From Candidatus Nitrohelix vancouverensis (GTDB lineage: Bacteria > Nitrospinota > Nitrospinia > Nitrospinales > VA-1), in NCBI GenBank assembly GCA_015698305.1, contig CP048620.1:584557-648556 (forward strand): 64,000 nt of DNA, written 5' to 3'. The notes under the pieces are model-generated. The model was not told where the DNA came from. It was given only the letters and a program-made list of their open reading frames with translations, and ran no database searches. Position 1 is the stretch's first letter. Each line of letters begins with the position of its first letter. Shown here one piece after another: positions 1 to 9,773 of the stretch. Both the position numbers and the translations under genes were made by a program.

Positions 1-156
1 CTTTTCAAACTCGCAAGCGACAGATCGCTCACATGCCTGTAGGGTAATCCAGAAAGACAAACTCTGTCCCGAAGCGCTCTTTTCAAACTCGCAAGCGACA
101 GATCGCTCACATGCCTGTAGGGTAATCCAGAAAAACAAACTCCGTTCCAAATCTCT
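1..156. repeat. Tandem direct repeat, two 78-bp units, covering the 3' end of the NIF3-like gene
   Basis: Bases 1-78 and 79-156 align without gaps with six mismatches. The second unit contains the last 16 codons and stop of the minus-strand NIF3-like gene. The first unit, just downstream of that stop, encodes the same last residues plus a stop. The mismatches (56, 65, 68, 71, 74, 76 against 134, 143, 146, 149, 152, 154) all fall in the coding part and are all synonymous. The 28 non-coding bases next to each stop are identical. The repeat may continue left of the window. Confidence 0.9.
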
Positions 157-856
157 CTTGGAGATGTTTGCCGACGGATTTGACGCCGCCTGTTTCAGTC
201 GCATAATGGCCCGCAAGAAGCAAAGCGCAATTCCCCTCCTCCGCTTCATGGAAATTGTGATTGCCCCCCTCGCCGGTGATGTAGCAATCCAGGCCCTCTT
301 CGACCGCCTGACGCAGAATGTCCCCCGCGCCGCCCGTCACCAGACCGACGCTTCGCACCTCGCGATCTCCGGCAAGAAGAACGCGAGCGCCAAGCCGCTC
401 CTCCAGCCGTTGCTTCAGTTCGCTTGCAGGGAGAGCCGGAAGACTTCCCTTCAAGCCGATTTTTTGGCCAGAGTACACGCCAAAAGGCTCCAGGCCCTGC
501 AGACCGATCAGGTCTGCGAGAGCCCGGTTATTTCCCAAGGCAGGGTGCATATCCAGAGGCAAATGCGCGGAATACAAGGCGATGTCATTTTCAATCAACA
601 TCGCAATTTTTTCAAAATGCTTTCCGCGCAGGGGCTGGTTTCCTCCCCAGAACAAGCCGTGATGCACAAACATCATCTGGCAGCCCGCATCCTTAGCCAT
701 GACGATGGTCGACAAACAAGCGTCCACCGCCAGACCGATTTTTTTAATATCGCCTTTATTTTGAACCTGCAAACCGTTGACCGCATTCGCAGAATCCTTG
801 ATTTCGGCAATATCAAGCAAAGCGTCCAGATAACCAGCAAGCTCAAGACTGTTCAT
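107..856 (-). CDS. NIF3-like (YbgI/DUF34) dinuclear-metal protein
   Basis: 249 residues, the usual length of the compact bacterial NIF3/YbgI family. Family metal-binding motifs are visible: a His-His pair in VHHGLFWGG (about residues 64-72), SAHLPLDMHPALGNN (about 96-110) and GHYATETGG near 217-225. Members form hexameric toroids with a two-metal site. Their biochemical role is poorly fixed, and some are called GTP cyclohydrolase I type 2 without firm proof. The ATG at 856 follows a strong GGGGGAGATT ribosome site. It lies 36 bp downstream of the glutamate dehydrogenase gene on the same strand, so the two may be cotranscribed. The 3' end is tandemly duplicated just beyond the stop. Confidence 0.9.
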   Translation of the reverse strand: MNSLELAGYLDALLDIAEIKDSANAVNGLQVQNKGDIKKIGLAVDACLSTIVMAKDAGCQMMFVHHGLFWGGNQPLRGKHFEKIAMLIENDIALYSAHLPLDMHPALGNNRALADLIGLQGLEPFGVYSGQKIGLKGSLPALPASELKQRLEERLGARVLLAGDREVRSVGLVTGGAGDILRQAVEEGLDCYITGEGGNHNFHEAEEGNCALLLAGHYATETGGVKSVGKHLQERFGTEFVFLDYPTGM

Positions 857-892
857 AATCTCCCCCTGAATCCTTCCCTCTGCAGGTTCAAA

Positions 893-2245
893 TCATATCG
901 CCCCGTAAGCCAGCATGGCATCCGCCACCTTGACAAACCCGGCGATGTTCGCGCCTTTCACATAATCCACTCCCAGCTTTTCATCTGCGCCGTGGCGCAC
1001 GCACTGGTTGTGGATGTTGTGCATGATCTCGCGCAAGCGCTCCTCCAGTTCCTCACGCGACCAGGCCAGACGAATGCTGTTCTGAGTCATTTCCAGACCC
1101 GAAACGGCGACGCCGCCCGCATTAGAGGCTTTGCCCGGAGCGAACGGAATTTTGGCGAGATGGAACTGCTCGATCGCTTCCAGCGAAGTCGGCATATTGG
1201 CGCCTTCGGCAACGGCTTTGCAACCATTGTTGAGAAGCGCTTTTGCGTCTTCCTCGCTGATCTCGTTTTGCGTGGCGCAGGGAAATGCCAGATCGCAAGG
1301 AATGTTCCAGGGCTTTGCGCCTTCATGGAATGTTCCATTATACTCCTTGGTATATTCGCTGATACGCTCGCGTCGCACGTTCTTCAAATTCATCAGAAAC
1401 GCCAGCTTCGCCACGTCGATCCCTTCCGGGTCGTGAATGAAGCCGGTGGAATCCGACATCGCGACCACTTTGCCGCCAAGCTGGATGACTTTCTCGGCGC
1501 AGTATTGAGCGACGTTGCCCGAACCGGAAATCACGCAGGTTTTACCTTCGATGGAATCGCCCCGGTGCGTGAGCATCTCCTGCATGAAATACGCGCAACC
1601 GTAACCCGTCGCCTCGGTGCGAATCAAACTGCCGCCAAACTCAATCGCCTTGCCCGTCAACGCGCCGGTGAACTCGCCCAGCAAACGCTTGTACTGACCG
1701 AACATATAGCTGATTTCACGCGAGCCGACGCCAATGTCGCCCGCCGGAATATCCACGTTTTCGCCGATGTACTTCCATAGCTCCGTCATGAAAGCCTGAC
1801 AAAAACGCATGACTTCCCGATCCGACTTTCCTTTTGGATTGAAGTCCGCGCCGCCTTTGCCCGCTCCCATGGGAAGCGTGGTGAGGCTGTTTTTGAAGGT
1901 CTGCTCAAAGCCCAGAAACTTCAGAATGCTGAGGTTGACGCTGGGATGGAAACGCAATCCGCCCTTGTAAGGTCCGATCGCATTATTGAACTGAACCCGG
2001 TAGCCGCGATTGACCCGGATGGCTCCATTGTCGTCTTCCCAGCACACGCGGAAGATGATGGTTCGATCCGGTTCTGTCATTCGCTCCAAAATTCGGGGAG
2101 CATGATATTTTCGATGTTGGTTAATATAGGGAATTACATATTTTGCGACTTCCAGCACCGCCTGGTGAAACTCTTTCTGGCTTGGGTTACGACGTTTCAA
2201 TCCCGCCATAAACCCATTTAATGTCAACGGTTTGTTAGGGTTCAT
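893..2245 (-). CDS. gdhA: NADP-type glutamate dehydrogenase
   Basis: 450 residues, as expected for hexameric NADP-dependent glutamate dehydrogenases, which reductively aminate 2-oxoglutarate for ammonium assimilation. The substrate-binding stretch PMGAGKGGADFNPKGKS (about residues 124-140) carries the catalytic Lys region. The family usually has GGGKGG, so the second Gly is Ala here. A Rossmann dinucleotide motif ISGSGNVAQYC follows near residue 240. The ATG at 2245 is preceded by AAGGAGAACAG. It is divergent from the hybrid kinase across about 170 bp, and no clear sigma-70 promoter stands out there. Confidence 0.95.
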   Translation of the reverse strand: MNPNKPLTLNGFMAGLKRRNPSQKEFHQAVLEVAKYVIPYINQHRKYHAPRILERMTEPDRTIIFRVCWEDDNGAIRVNRGYRVQFNNAIGPYKGGLRFHPSVNLSILKFLGFEQTFKNSLTTLPMGAGKGGADFNPKGKSDREVMRFCQAFMTELWKYIGENVDIPAGDIGVGSREISYMFGQYKRLLGEFTGALTGKAIEFGGSLIRTEATGYGCAYFMQEMLTHRGDSIEGKTCVISGSGNVAQYCAEKVIQLGGKVVAMSDSTGFIHDPEGIDVAKLAFLMNLKNVRRERISEYTKEYNGTFHEGAKPWNIPCDLAFPCATQNEISEEDAKALLNNGCKAVAEGANMPTSLEAIEQFHLAKIPFAPGKASNAGGVAVSGLEMTQNSIRLAWSREELEERLREIMHNIHNQCVRHGADEKLGVDYVKGANIAGFVKVADAMLAYGAI

Positions 2246-2416
2246 CTGTTCTCCTTAAATTAAAATCGATCCATTGTAATGGAAAACCTTTCGTTTTTCT
2301 ATTCGCCTTCCATATAAATTCCGTTACAATTAGTTCATGGAGTCATACGATAAAAACAAGCCTTCACAACAGCGCTCCCGTTCTGGCGCGGCTTGCCCTT
2401 TTTCGGAGAATTTTTC

Positions 2417-4033
2417 ATGAATTCAAACCGACCCGATCCTTCGGAAGAACGGGAAGAGCAAATCCGCATCCGCCAGCTTCTAGACGAAAATGAAGCGCTC
2501 CGGCAAGCCAAAGAACAGGCAGAAGAGGCCAGCAAAATGAAGAGCGCCTTCCTGGCTAATATGAGCCACGAATTGCGCACGCCTCTCAACGCCATCATTG
2601 GCTATAGCGAATTATTGCAGGAAGTGGCGGCCGATCTGGAAGTGGATGAGCATATCAATCCCGATCTGCAGAAAGTCTATTCCGCCGGGAAACAGCTCCT
2701 CTCCATCATCAACGACGTCCTCGATCTTTCCAAAATCGAAGCGGGAAAAATGGAACTGTTCCCGCAGACATGCACGCTCTCCAAACTGATAGAAGAGACC
2801 GTGCATACGGCGCAACCAATGGTCGACAAAAACAACAATCAACTCGTGATCGAAACGCCGGAAGAATCCAGCGAGCTGATCATCGACCAATCGCGCTTTC
2901 GGCAGATTCTACTCAATCTGCTGAGCAATGCCTGCAAGTTCACCGAAAATGGAACCATCACCCTGCGCGTTACGCAACGGCCCGTCTTTGGTAAGAAAGG
3001 CTTTGCTTTTGACGTGCAGGACACCGGCATTGGCATGACCCCGGAGCAAACGCAGAGACTGTTCAAAAGTTTTACGCAGGCCGAAGTGACCACTTCGCAA
3101 AAATACGGCGGCACCGGGCTGGGCCTCGTCATCTCCCGCAGTTTTTGCCAGATGATGGGCGGCGATATCAGCGTGCAAAGCGAATTGGGCAAAGGCACCA
3201 CCTTCACGGCGGAAGTGCCTGCGGACACCACCGAAGGCGGCGGCCCGGCGCATCGACGCGCGGACGGAAAGAAATCAAACGCTAAAAACGGAGAAGGAAC
3301 GATTCTCATCATCGACGACGATCCGATGATGCGCGACTGGATCGCCCGTTCGCTCGACAATAAAAATCTGAATTTTGTCCTCACCTCCGACGGCGAAACC
3401 GGACTGCAAATGGCCCGTCAGCTAAAACCCAGCGTCATCACCCTCGACGTGATGATGCCGGGAATGGACGGCTGGACCGTGCTCGCCAAACTGCAAGCCG
3501 ACCCGGAGCTGGCGGACATCCCCGTCATCATCCTGTCCATGATCGACGAGAAGAAAAAAGGCTTCGCTCTCGGCGCGTCGGAATATATTGTCAAACCCAT
3601 TGAGAAAGAGCGCCTCGAATATTTATTGAACAAATACTGCGGCGCGGATAAGGAAAACTCGATACTGGTCGTCGACGACGACCCTTCGGCTAGAACGGTG
3701 CTACGACGGCGGCTGGAGGAAAAATCCTGTACAGTCAGCGAGGCGGAAAACGGAGAAGCGGCGCTCCAGAAGATACGCCGCTCCCAACCTTCTATTATCT
3801 TTCTTGATCTCATGATGCCGGTGCTGGACGGATTCGAATTTCTCGAAATCCTGCGCAACGATCCCGAACTGAAATCCATTCCTGTGGTCGTGGTCACCGC
3901 AAAAGACCTCACACCGGAAGATCGCCATCGCCTCAATGGCAGAGTGCACAATCTTCTGCTGAAAGGTTCTTACAAGACCGAAGAATTGCTCGTCACCGTG
4001 CGTTCGCAAATCCTGCAACACCTCTCATCCTGA
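2417..4033 (+). CDS. Hybrid histidine kinase with two C-terminal receiver domains, no sensor domain
   Basis: About 538 residues from the ATG at 2417, which has GGAGAA eight bases upstream; an in-frame TTG at 2393 is less likely. A short N-terminal coiled coil (about residues 10-45) leads into a HisKA domain with [14 protein letters not shown], phospho-acceptor His51. An HATPase domain follows, with [10 protein letters not shown] and DTGIGM ... [10 protein letters not shown]. Two receiver domains come next (about 290-410 and 415-535), with Asp acceptors in [11 protein letters not shown] and [11 protein letters not shown]. There is no membrane segment, PAS or GAF domain, so the protein is cytosolic and probably takes its signal from a partner. 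The output is unknown. Confidence 0.93.
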   Translation: MNSNRPDPSEEREEQIRIRQLLDENEALRQAKEQAEEASKMKSAFLANMSHELRTPLNAIIGYSELLQEVAADLEVDEHINPDLQKVYSAGKQLLSIINDVLDLSKIEAGKMELFPQTCTLSKLIEETVHTAQPMVDKNNNQLVIETPEESSELIIDQSRFRQILLNLLSNACKFTENGTITLRVTQRPVFGKKGFAFDVQDTGIGMTPEQTQRLFKSFTQAEVTTSQKYGGTGLGLVISRSFCQMMGGDISVQSELGKGTTFTAEVPADTTEGGGPAHRRADGKKSNAKNGEGTILIIDDDPMMRDWIARSLDNKNLNFVLTSDGETGLQMARQLKPSVITLDVMMPGMDGWTVLAKLQADPELADIPVIILSMIDEKKKGFALGASEYIVKPIEKERLEYLLNKYCGADKENSILVVDDDPSARTVLRRRLEEKSCTVSEAENGEAALQKIRRSQPSIIFLDLMMPVLDGFEFLEILRNDPELKSIPVVVVTAKDLTPEDRHRLNGRVHNLLLKGSYKTEELLVTVRSQILQHLSS

Positions 4034-4104
4034 CCCATCCGCGCCCAGCCGATCCGGCAATGACTTGCATCGCCGAAACGTCCGGCGCGGACTGTCTATT
4101 ACGA

Positions 4105-4917
4105 CTAAAACAGAACCAGATTTTCAGTTGTCAACTTGGGTAAATTGATGGACTTCTGAAGTTCCAGCGCCATGTCTATATCAATTGGATTGCCCATGAT
4201 CTGCAAGTATTCCAGATTGACCAGATGTTTCGAGTTGATGAGCGCTTTCAATCCCTCCGCAGTGATTCCATTTTTCAGCAAATCCAGCCGTTTGAGATTT
4301 TTAAAATGCGGAGATCCCGCAATGGCAAACGCGCCGCGATCCGTGATCTGATTGCTGTCCAGATGAAGCGTTTCCAGCGCATCGGCATTAGAAGACGATG
4401 CCAGCGCTTCCACGCCCTCGTCTCCAACCTTGTTGCGGGTCAATATCAGTTCTTCCAGATGCGTCAGGGTTTTGGATCCGGCGATGTATCCGACCCCGGC
4501 GTTGGTGATCTCGTTGCCCCAGAGAGAAATCTTCTTTGCGTTTTTGAAAGTGTCGGAAACCGACAAAATACGCGCTCCCTCGTCGCCCAGTTTGTTGCCC
4601 TGCAAAGCCAGAGTCTCGACATTCGCCAGCGCAGGGGTTTCGGCCAGAATCCCCATGCCCTGCACGCCGATTTGCGAACGATTCAAATTAATGCCCTTAC
4701 CGTCCTCGCTGGAGCGTTCCTTGATATGAGCCGGAATATCCTCCGGCGGACCCGATCGCATATGATAACCATGGCCGCCATGACCGCCCTTGCCTGGCTT
4801 GCCCGCATGCTTGCCCTCCGCTTTCTTGTGCTGGCTGGGGTCATAAGCCGTCGCTGGCTGGGACACAAAGATTCCCAATAAAATTACCAGAATCCATTTG
4901 AGCTTTTCCTGAATCAT
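4105..4917 (-). CDS. Exported leucine-rich-repeat (RNI-like) protein
   Basis: 270 residues with a Sec signal peptide ending near ATA-YDP (about residue 24). A His/Gly/Lys-rich linker (about 30-55) precedes five or six leucine-rich repeats of 24-28 residues, each with a pattern like L-x-x-N-x-(I/V)-x-x-x-G, as in ribonuclease-inhibitor-type solenoids. Such proteins usually bind other proteins, and no catalytic signature is visible. The ATG at 4917 follows AGGAGAGATTC. It starts 12 bp after the stop of the SUMF1-domain gene on the same strand, so the two probably form an operon and act in the periplasm or at the surface. Confidence 0.82.
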   Translation of the reverse strand: MIQEKLKWILVILLGIFVSQPATAYDPSQHKKAEGKHAGKPGKGGHGGHGYHMRSGPPEDIPAHIKERSSEDGKGINLNRSQIGVQGMGILAETPALANVETLALQGNKLGDEGARILSVSDTFKNAKKISLWGNEITNAGVGYIAGSKTLTHLEELILTRNKVGDEGVEALASSSNADALETLHLDSNQITDRGAFAIAGSPHFKNLKRLDLLKNGITAEGLKALINSKHLVNLEYLQIMGNPIDIDMALELQKSINLPKLTTENLVLF

Positions 4918-4929
4918 GAATCTCTCCTG

Positions 4930-5748
4930 TTAGGGGTTGCGGGCGCATCGAAAGCCGACGCTGTTCTGCCTTTGATCCGGCAAGGCTTTGCCCCGGACGG
5001 CGGAACGCGCAAGGTCCAGATTCGCGTTCCATGAACCGCCCCGAATGATTTTAAATTGTTCGCCGTACATATCATTTGCCGTCTGGTTGCCCGGGTAGGG
5101 CAAATACCAGTCGGACGTCCACTCCCAAACGTTGCCCGACATATCCATCACGCCATAGGGACTTTGCCCTTCGGGAAAAGCGCCCACCGCAGAGGTGTAG
5201 CGGGCCGCATCCTTGCCGCGCGCATTGACGCGCATTTCCTCAGGTTCGTCGCCCCAGGGATAACGCGAGCCTTTATCGCCGCGAGCGGCTTTTTCCCATT
5301 CCGCCTCGGTCGGTAAACGTTTGCCGACCCAGTCGCAGTAGGCGCGGGCATCCTCCCAACTGACGCCGACAACAGGGTGATCGTCTTCAGCGTTGAATTT
5401 TTCGCTCTGCCAGTCGCGCGGCGCCAAACGTCGCGTCGATTGGATGAAGGGTCGGTACTGACCGACGGTCGTCTCGAATTTATCAATATAAAACACGTTC
5501 AGCAAAATTTCTCTCTGCGGCAATTCGTCCTGATACCATTCCAGAGTTTCAGAAAAAAATTTCAGAGCCGCCCATTCCACATCTTCCGCCGTACTCCCCA
5601 TGATAAATGCGCCTGCTGGAATCCTGACCATTTCACCCGGGCTTGCAGACCTCGCTTGTTGCGACCAGACAGGCCCCGCAAACATCATCAACAAAAGGAA
5701 GGTCCATAAGAAAACGCCTCGAAATTGTTGAATGCTATGATTCATCAT
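4930..5748 (-). CDS. Exported SUMF1/FGE-fold protein, probably non-catalytic
   Basis: 272 residues with an N-terminal signal peptide (about residues 1-30). The body matches the SUMF1/formylglycine-generating-enzyme fold: IPAGAFIMGSTAEDV, GVSWEDARAYCDWVGKRLP, TEAEWEKAARG, GNVWEWTSDWY, IIRGGSWNAN and a terminal VGFRCARNP. True formylglycine-generating enzymes use a Cys pair just after the GGSW motif; here that stretch has Asn-Ala and no Cys pair. I therefore infer a structural or binding role and do not call it a sulfatase activator. It is the first gene of a pair with the leucine-rich-repeat protein. Confidence 0.85.
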   Translation of the reverse strand: MMNHSIQQFRGVFLWTFLLLMMFAGPVWSQQARSASPGEMVRIPAGAFIMGSTAEDVEWAALKFFSETLEWYQDELPQREILLNVFYIDKFETTVGQYRPFIQSTRRLAPRDWQSEKFNAEDDHPVVGVSWEDARAYCDWVGKRLPTEAEWEKAARGDKGSRYPWGDEPEEMRVNARGKDAARYTSAVGAFPEGQSPYGVMDMSGNVWEWTSDWYLPYPGNQTANDMYGEQFKIIRGGSWNANLDLARSAVRGKALPDQRQNSVGFRCARNP

Positions 5749-5913
5749 GAGAAACCTTCGACTGCGCTGTGTTCATATGAGGAAAGTTTAACAAAATATT
5801 CTGCAAACGTCCTCTATAATATGCGCTACGCGGCGTCGGGCCGCCTCTTATGAACTTTGTTTCTCTGCCAGGCAGAGTCAATAAATTTTGTCAACGCTCA
5901 ACCACCCGCTTCC

Positions 5914-7554
5914 ATGCCGCTGAACTTCATTGCGCCGCTGATCCTGTTGCTGATCTTCCTCGCCACGCGAACGCTTTTTCTCGACCGGCTCCCGATCTTC
6001 AACGACGAAGCGATCTACATACGCTGGGCGGTTCTGATCCGCGACGATCTTTCAAATTTATTTATCTCGGCGCAGGACGGCAAAACTCCAATGTTCATGT
6101 GGCTCAACGCGCTGACGCTGAAGCTGTTCGAGGACATCGTTTTATCCGGGCGCCTTGTTTCGGCGCTGGCGGCGGGAGTCACCGCATGGCTGTTCTATCT
6201 GGCGGGGCGCGCCGCGCATTCACAACGTTGCGGCTATATCGCCGCCTTCCTGTATCTCATACTGCCCTTCTTTGTTTTGCACGACCGACTGGCTCTCGCC
6301 GATCCACTCGCCGTCATGCTCGCCACAGCCCTGCTTGCCATTCTGACGGCATGGACGCTGACCGGAACAATGAACCCGCAACGCGGCGCGCTTCTCGGCC
6401 TGGTCCTCGGTCTGGGATTTCTAACGAAAACTCCCTTTCTGATTCTTTTTATTTTTCCGCTACTCGCCGTGTTCCTTTCAGGAAAGGGATGGGGGAAAAA
6501 CGTCCGGCTTCCACTCGCCGTCGCCTATCTCGTCGCGCTGTGCCTCATGGCTCCGTACCAACTGCACCAGCCAGAGCAACATGTCGTGGGCGTCGACAAA
6601 ACCCTGCACAACGCCAATCTCATCAAACCCCTGATAGCGACGCTCCAGTTTCAGAATCCCCATTTTCTGAATAATATCAGGGAATACGGCGAATACCTGT
6701 GGCTCTATATCACCCCCGCCGTTCTCGCGCTGGCGCTGGCTGGCGGCGTCGCGGCGCTCAGAAAAAAAGAGGCGCTCGGGATATTGTGCTTACTGTGGAT
6801 CGCGCTTCCTGCGGGGGCCTTCATCGTCCTGAGCGGCGAGGTCTATTCGCGCTATTACCTGCTTTCGCTCCCACCCTTGATCCTTCTTGCCGCCCGCCCG
6901 CTTGCGGAATTACTAGACGGGGAACGCTGGCAAGGCCGATCCCTCGCTTTTAAATCCGCGCTCGCAGGCTTCGCCCTGCTTTGTCTGCTTCCGGCGGCGC
7001 GACTGGATTATGCATGGATCGTCGATCCGCGCTCGGCGCCGCTGGCGACAAAAGACCGCTGGCAATACACGGCGAGCGAATACGCAGGCTACGGCGTCCG
7101 CGAAGCGGTGCAACTCATGCTGAAGAATCGCGGCGACCGCGCGCTCTGGCTTTTCACGTCAAGAACCTGGGGCATGCCCGGCGACGCCTTGCACCTCTAT
7201 TTGAAAGATCAACCGAAGGTTCATCTCGTCGAACTCTGGTGGGCGCATTCCATGCCGATGTTTCCATCCAACGTCGAAGGCATGGTCATCAACCGCTCGA
7301 AATATCAACTCCGTCACACGCGCACCATGCGCTGGGACGAGACCGAGGGCGCCGACGTCTACTTCGCCGCGCGGGAACGTTTTTTTGCGGCAGAGCGCCT
7401 GCTACCCGGCAACCCCAATCTTATGCTGGTGAAATCGTATCAGACGACGGACGGCAAGCCCTCCTTCAATCTCTTCAAACGCAACGACGCGATTCAGGTG
7501 CTGATCACCCCGAAACAGGAACAAAAGGCGGGGCCAGGAATTCTTCTGGAATGA
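5914..7554 (+). CDS. GT39/ArnT-like GT-C glycosyltransferase
   Basis: About 546 residues from the ATG at 5914. A TTG 57 bp upstream is open in frame, but neither start has a good ribosome site. The protein is polytopic, with many hydrophobic helices. The first external loop carries NDEAIYIRWA, the acidic motif typical of dolichyl-phosphate-mannose and ArnT-type transferases, which use polyprenyl-phosphate sugars as donors. A soluble region of about 170 residues ends the protein. Its 3' end overlaps the convergent gene by 50 bp. The acceptor (lipid A, protein or polysaccharide) cannot be told from sequence. A possible -10 box (TATAAT, 5815-5820) lies upstream without a clear -35. Confidence 0.83.
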   Translation: MPLNFIAPLILLLIFLATRTLFLDRLPIFNDEAIYIRWAVLIRDDLSNLFISAQDGKTPMFMWLNALTLKLFEDIVLSGRLVSALAAGVTAWLFYLAGRAAHSQRCGYIAAFLYLILPFFVLHDRLALADPLAVMLATALLAILTAWTLTGTMNPQRGALLGLVLGLGFLTKTPFLILFIFPLLAVFLSGKGWGKNVRLPLAVAYLVALCLMAPYQLHQPEQHVVGVDKTLHNANLIKPLIATLQFQNPHFLNNIREYGEYLWLYITPAVLALALAGGVAALRKKEALGILCLLWIALPAGAFIVLSGEVYSRYYLLSLPPLILLAARPLAELLDGERWQGRSLAFKSALAGFALLCLLPAARLDYAWIVDPRSAPLATKDRWQYTASEYAGYGVREAVQLMLKNRGDRALWLFTSRTWGMPGDALHLYLKDQPKVHLVELWWAHSMPMFPSNVEGMVINRSKYQLRHTRTMRWDETEGADVYFAARERFFAAERLLPGNPNLMLVKSYQTTDGKPSFNLFKRNDAIQVLITPKQEQKAGPGILLE

Positions 7555-9712
7555 CGGCGTTGCGCCAGCGCCCTTCCAATTCTTTCAGGACGCTCTGCAA
7601 GGCCTCGAACTGCGCTCCCGCATCCCAGGCGCGGAGCCAGTAAGCGTATTGCAAATTATCCGCTTCTCCTGAACTCAACACGCCCAGTTGATATAAAATT
7701 TCTCCTGCCTCGCGGCCCGGCTCCAGCAAACGGCGCTGAAGCAATTCAATTTTGTATCGTTCCAGCAAATCTTCCGATAGCGTCTCCAACTCTTTGGGTA
7801 GTTTCAGATCGCGAGGAAAGGGTTTCAGAGCCTGGAAGCGTTTGAGTAAAATTTTGCGAAGTCCTTCGATGCCTGCGCCGCGCGCCTCGGCTGACAAAAC
7901 TCCGATCAAGACCAGTCGATCCAGAAAACTCTCCAGCTGTTCTTTCAATTCCTTATCGCCGGGATTCAGACCGAGCGCCGCCTGCATGTGATAGGCGGAC
8001 CACACAGGCATGTTGAGCGTGTGGTTGTACAAAATCGCCAAAAGCAAATGAGCCTCCGGTTTTTGATGATCCATTTCCACAGCCTGCAAAGCCTGAATGA
8101 AGGCAGGGCGGGCGAGACGCTGATCGAACAGGACCTGCGCCAGACGCGCCCGCGTCTCGACTTTTCCCGCATCGAAATACAAGGCTCTGCGATAATTCAG
8201 CGCCGCCGCTTCATGGCGACCTTCTGCCTGCAGGCGACGCGCCCGCTTGTCGTAATAATCCCAGAACACCGTGCGGGTCAAGCCGGGATTCTGATGCTCC
8301 GGCGGGAGGGATCGCGACAGCTCCCATCCGCGCTTGTAAAATTCAACGCCGCGCGCGTCGTCTTCCGGGTCTGCGTTGCTCAGGTAAAACGACCCCGTGT
8401 TGGTGAGATCGAGGATACGGATCGGCCCTTCCGGCAAAGGACGGCTTTGAGACGACCATAACAAGAGCGACGCGCTGGCAAACGTCGTCGCAAGAGCGGC
8501 GAAGCGTCGCTCCCGTCCGTAGTCAATCAAGCGTTGCAGGGCATAGGCTGAAAACAGGCAGAGAAAGGGAACCATCAGTAAACGAAAACGCGCCGTCACA
8601 AAGAAGGGCAGAAACATCAGAAAATTGGCGACGAGAAAAACATGAAGCAGATTCCAGCGCCTCTGTTCCCAGCGCGTCAAAACAAATCCCAGCAGTCCCA
8701 AAGCCGACAAGAAGCCAAAGGGAACGCTCCATTGCAAGAGGGGAACGAATTCCTGGGTCAGGTAATAGTTCACCGTATTCGGCACTTCAAAGCCGTTGAA
8801 AAAATGAAAGGTCTTGCGCAGGTAAAGTTTGAGGTACTCCCAGGGATGCTCCAGCGCGTTCTTGACGATGAACTCGACCACCGCGCCAGTTTCCAGCGGA
8901 ACGGTCTGGATCGTTTCTAAATATTGCGGCGTGAATTTGAACTCGCGTCCGGAGTAGTCCGTCACATTGGCGAAGAGCAGGGTTTCCGGCCCGTCCTGAT
9001 CGTAGAATCCCCATTTGCCATGCACCGTTTTCACCCAGAACAGCAGAGGCGCCGAGACCAGAACGAAAACCGCGAGATAACCCGCCAGCCAGGGACGTCC
9101 CGCCCCGCCTCTCGCAAATAACGGTTTCCATAAAAAGGCCAGCGCCAGAACCGCCGCCAGCAGATTGTTGGTGCGCGATTGCATGAACAGGGAAAGAAGA
9201 ACGGCGCTGAAAATCGCGCGCGACCAGGAGGGCTTGTCGACAAAATACAGCAGAGCCAGCAAGGCCGCCAGCTCCAGAAAGGTCATGAAGGTTTCGCGAT
9301 ACAAGGTCCCTTCATACAACAGGGCGCCGCCGTAGCAGGAGAATAGAAGAGCCGCGAGGCAACTGACGCCGGGACTGAAATAACGCAGGCCGATGCGATA
9401 GATCAGCAGAGAGGACGCGACGCCGAGCAGGGCGTGAGCGATCCAGACCACCGACAAATCGACGCCGAAAATGAGATAGAGAAGGCCGACGAAATATTGA
9501 TACAGGGGAGCGAATTTATTGTACTGATCGGGGGCGACGGCGAGCCAGTCGCCAAAGGCGAAGGCTTGCCCCCCTTCGTGGTAAACCGTCTGGTCCCAGG
9601 CGGGAGGAACGTAGTCGAAAAACGGACTGGTCTGGAATTGTGAGAAATAAACGAAGCGAACCGCCAAGCCGCAAACGAGCAAGATCAGCGGAAATAAGAC
9701 ACTCTGCCGCAT
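7505..9712 (-). CDS. Polytopic glycosyltransferase-like (GT-C) protein with C-terminal TPR-type region
   Basis: 735 residues. The N-terminal 400 or so are membrane helices, with an acidic loop motif AWDQTVYHEGG (about residues 38-48) in the position expected for PMT/GT-C enzymes. The C-terminal 300 residues are soluble and helical. The stretch around ALNYRRALYFDAGKVETRARLAQ and the lines after it looks like tetratricopeptide repeats. The ATG at 9712 directs the minus strand. It is convergent with, and overlaps, the GT39-like gene, so the pair may serve one glycan pathway. Donor and acceptor are not predictable. Confidence 0.75.
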   Translation of the reverse strand: MRQSVLFPLILLVCGLAVRFVYFSQFQTSPFFDYVPPAWDQTVYHEGGQAFAFGDWLAVAPDQYNKFAPLYQYFVGLLYLIFGVDLSVVWIAHALLGVASSLLIYRIGLRYFSPGVSCLAALLFSCYGGALLYEGTLYRETFMTFLELAALLALLYFVDKPSWSRAIFSAVLLSLFMQSRTNNLLAAVLALAFLWKPLFARGGAGRPWLAGYLAVFVLVSAPLLFWVKTVHGKWGFYDQDGPETLLFANVTDYSGREFKFTPQYLETIQTVPLETGAVVEFIVKNALEHPWEYLKLYLRKTFHFFNGFEVPNTVNYYLTQEFVPLLQWSVPFGFLSALGLLGFVLTRWEQRRWNLLHVFLVANFLMFLPFFVTARFRLLMVPFLCLFSAYALQRLIDYGRERRFAALATTFASASLLLWSSQSRPLPEGPIRILDLTNTGSFYLSNADPEDDARGVEFYKRGWELSRSLPPEHQNPGLTRTVFWDYYDKRARRLQAEGRHEAAALNYRRALYFDAGKVETRARLAQVLFDQRLARPAFIQALQAVEMDHQKPEAHLLLAILYNHTLNMPVWSAYHMQAALGLNPGDKELKEQLESFLDRLVLIGVLSAEARGAGIEGLRKILLKRFQALKPFPRDLKLPKELETLSEDLLERYKIELLQRRLLEPGREAGEILYQLGVLSSGEADNLQYAYWLRAWDAGAQFEALQSVLKELEGRWRNAVIPEEFLAPPFVPVSG

Positions 9713-9773
9713 CGGCCTTTTCCAGATGGAGGGATTGCGCGCCGCAGAGCTTCAGGCGCGGTGAACAGGGGAC

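Noticed and set aside
158-1780. Plus-strand open frame of 540 codons
   Set aside because: It is antisense to the NIF3-like and gdhA genes, both clear family members; the frame exists because of GC-skewed codon use.
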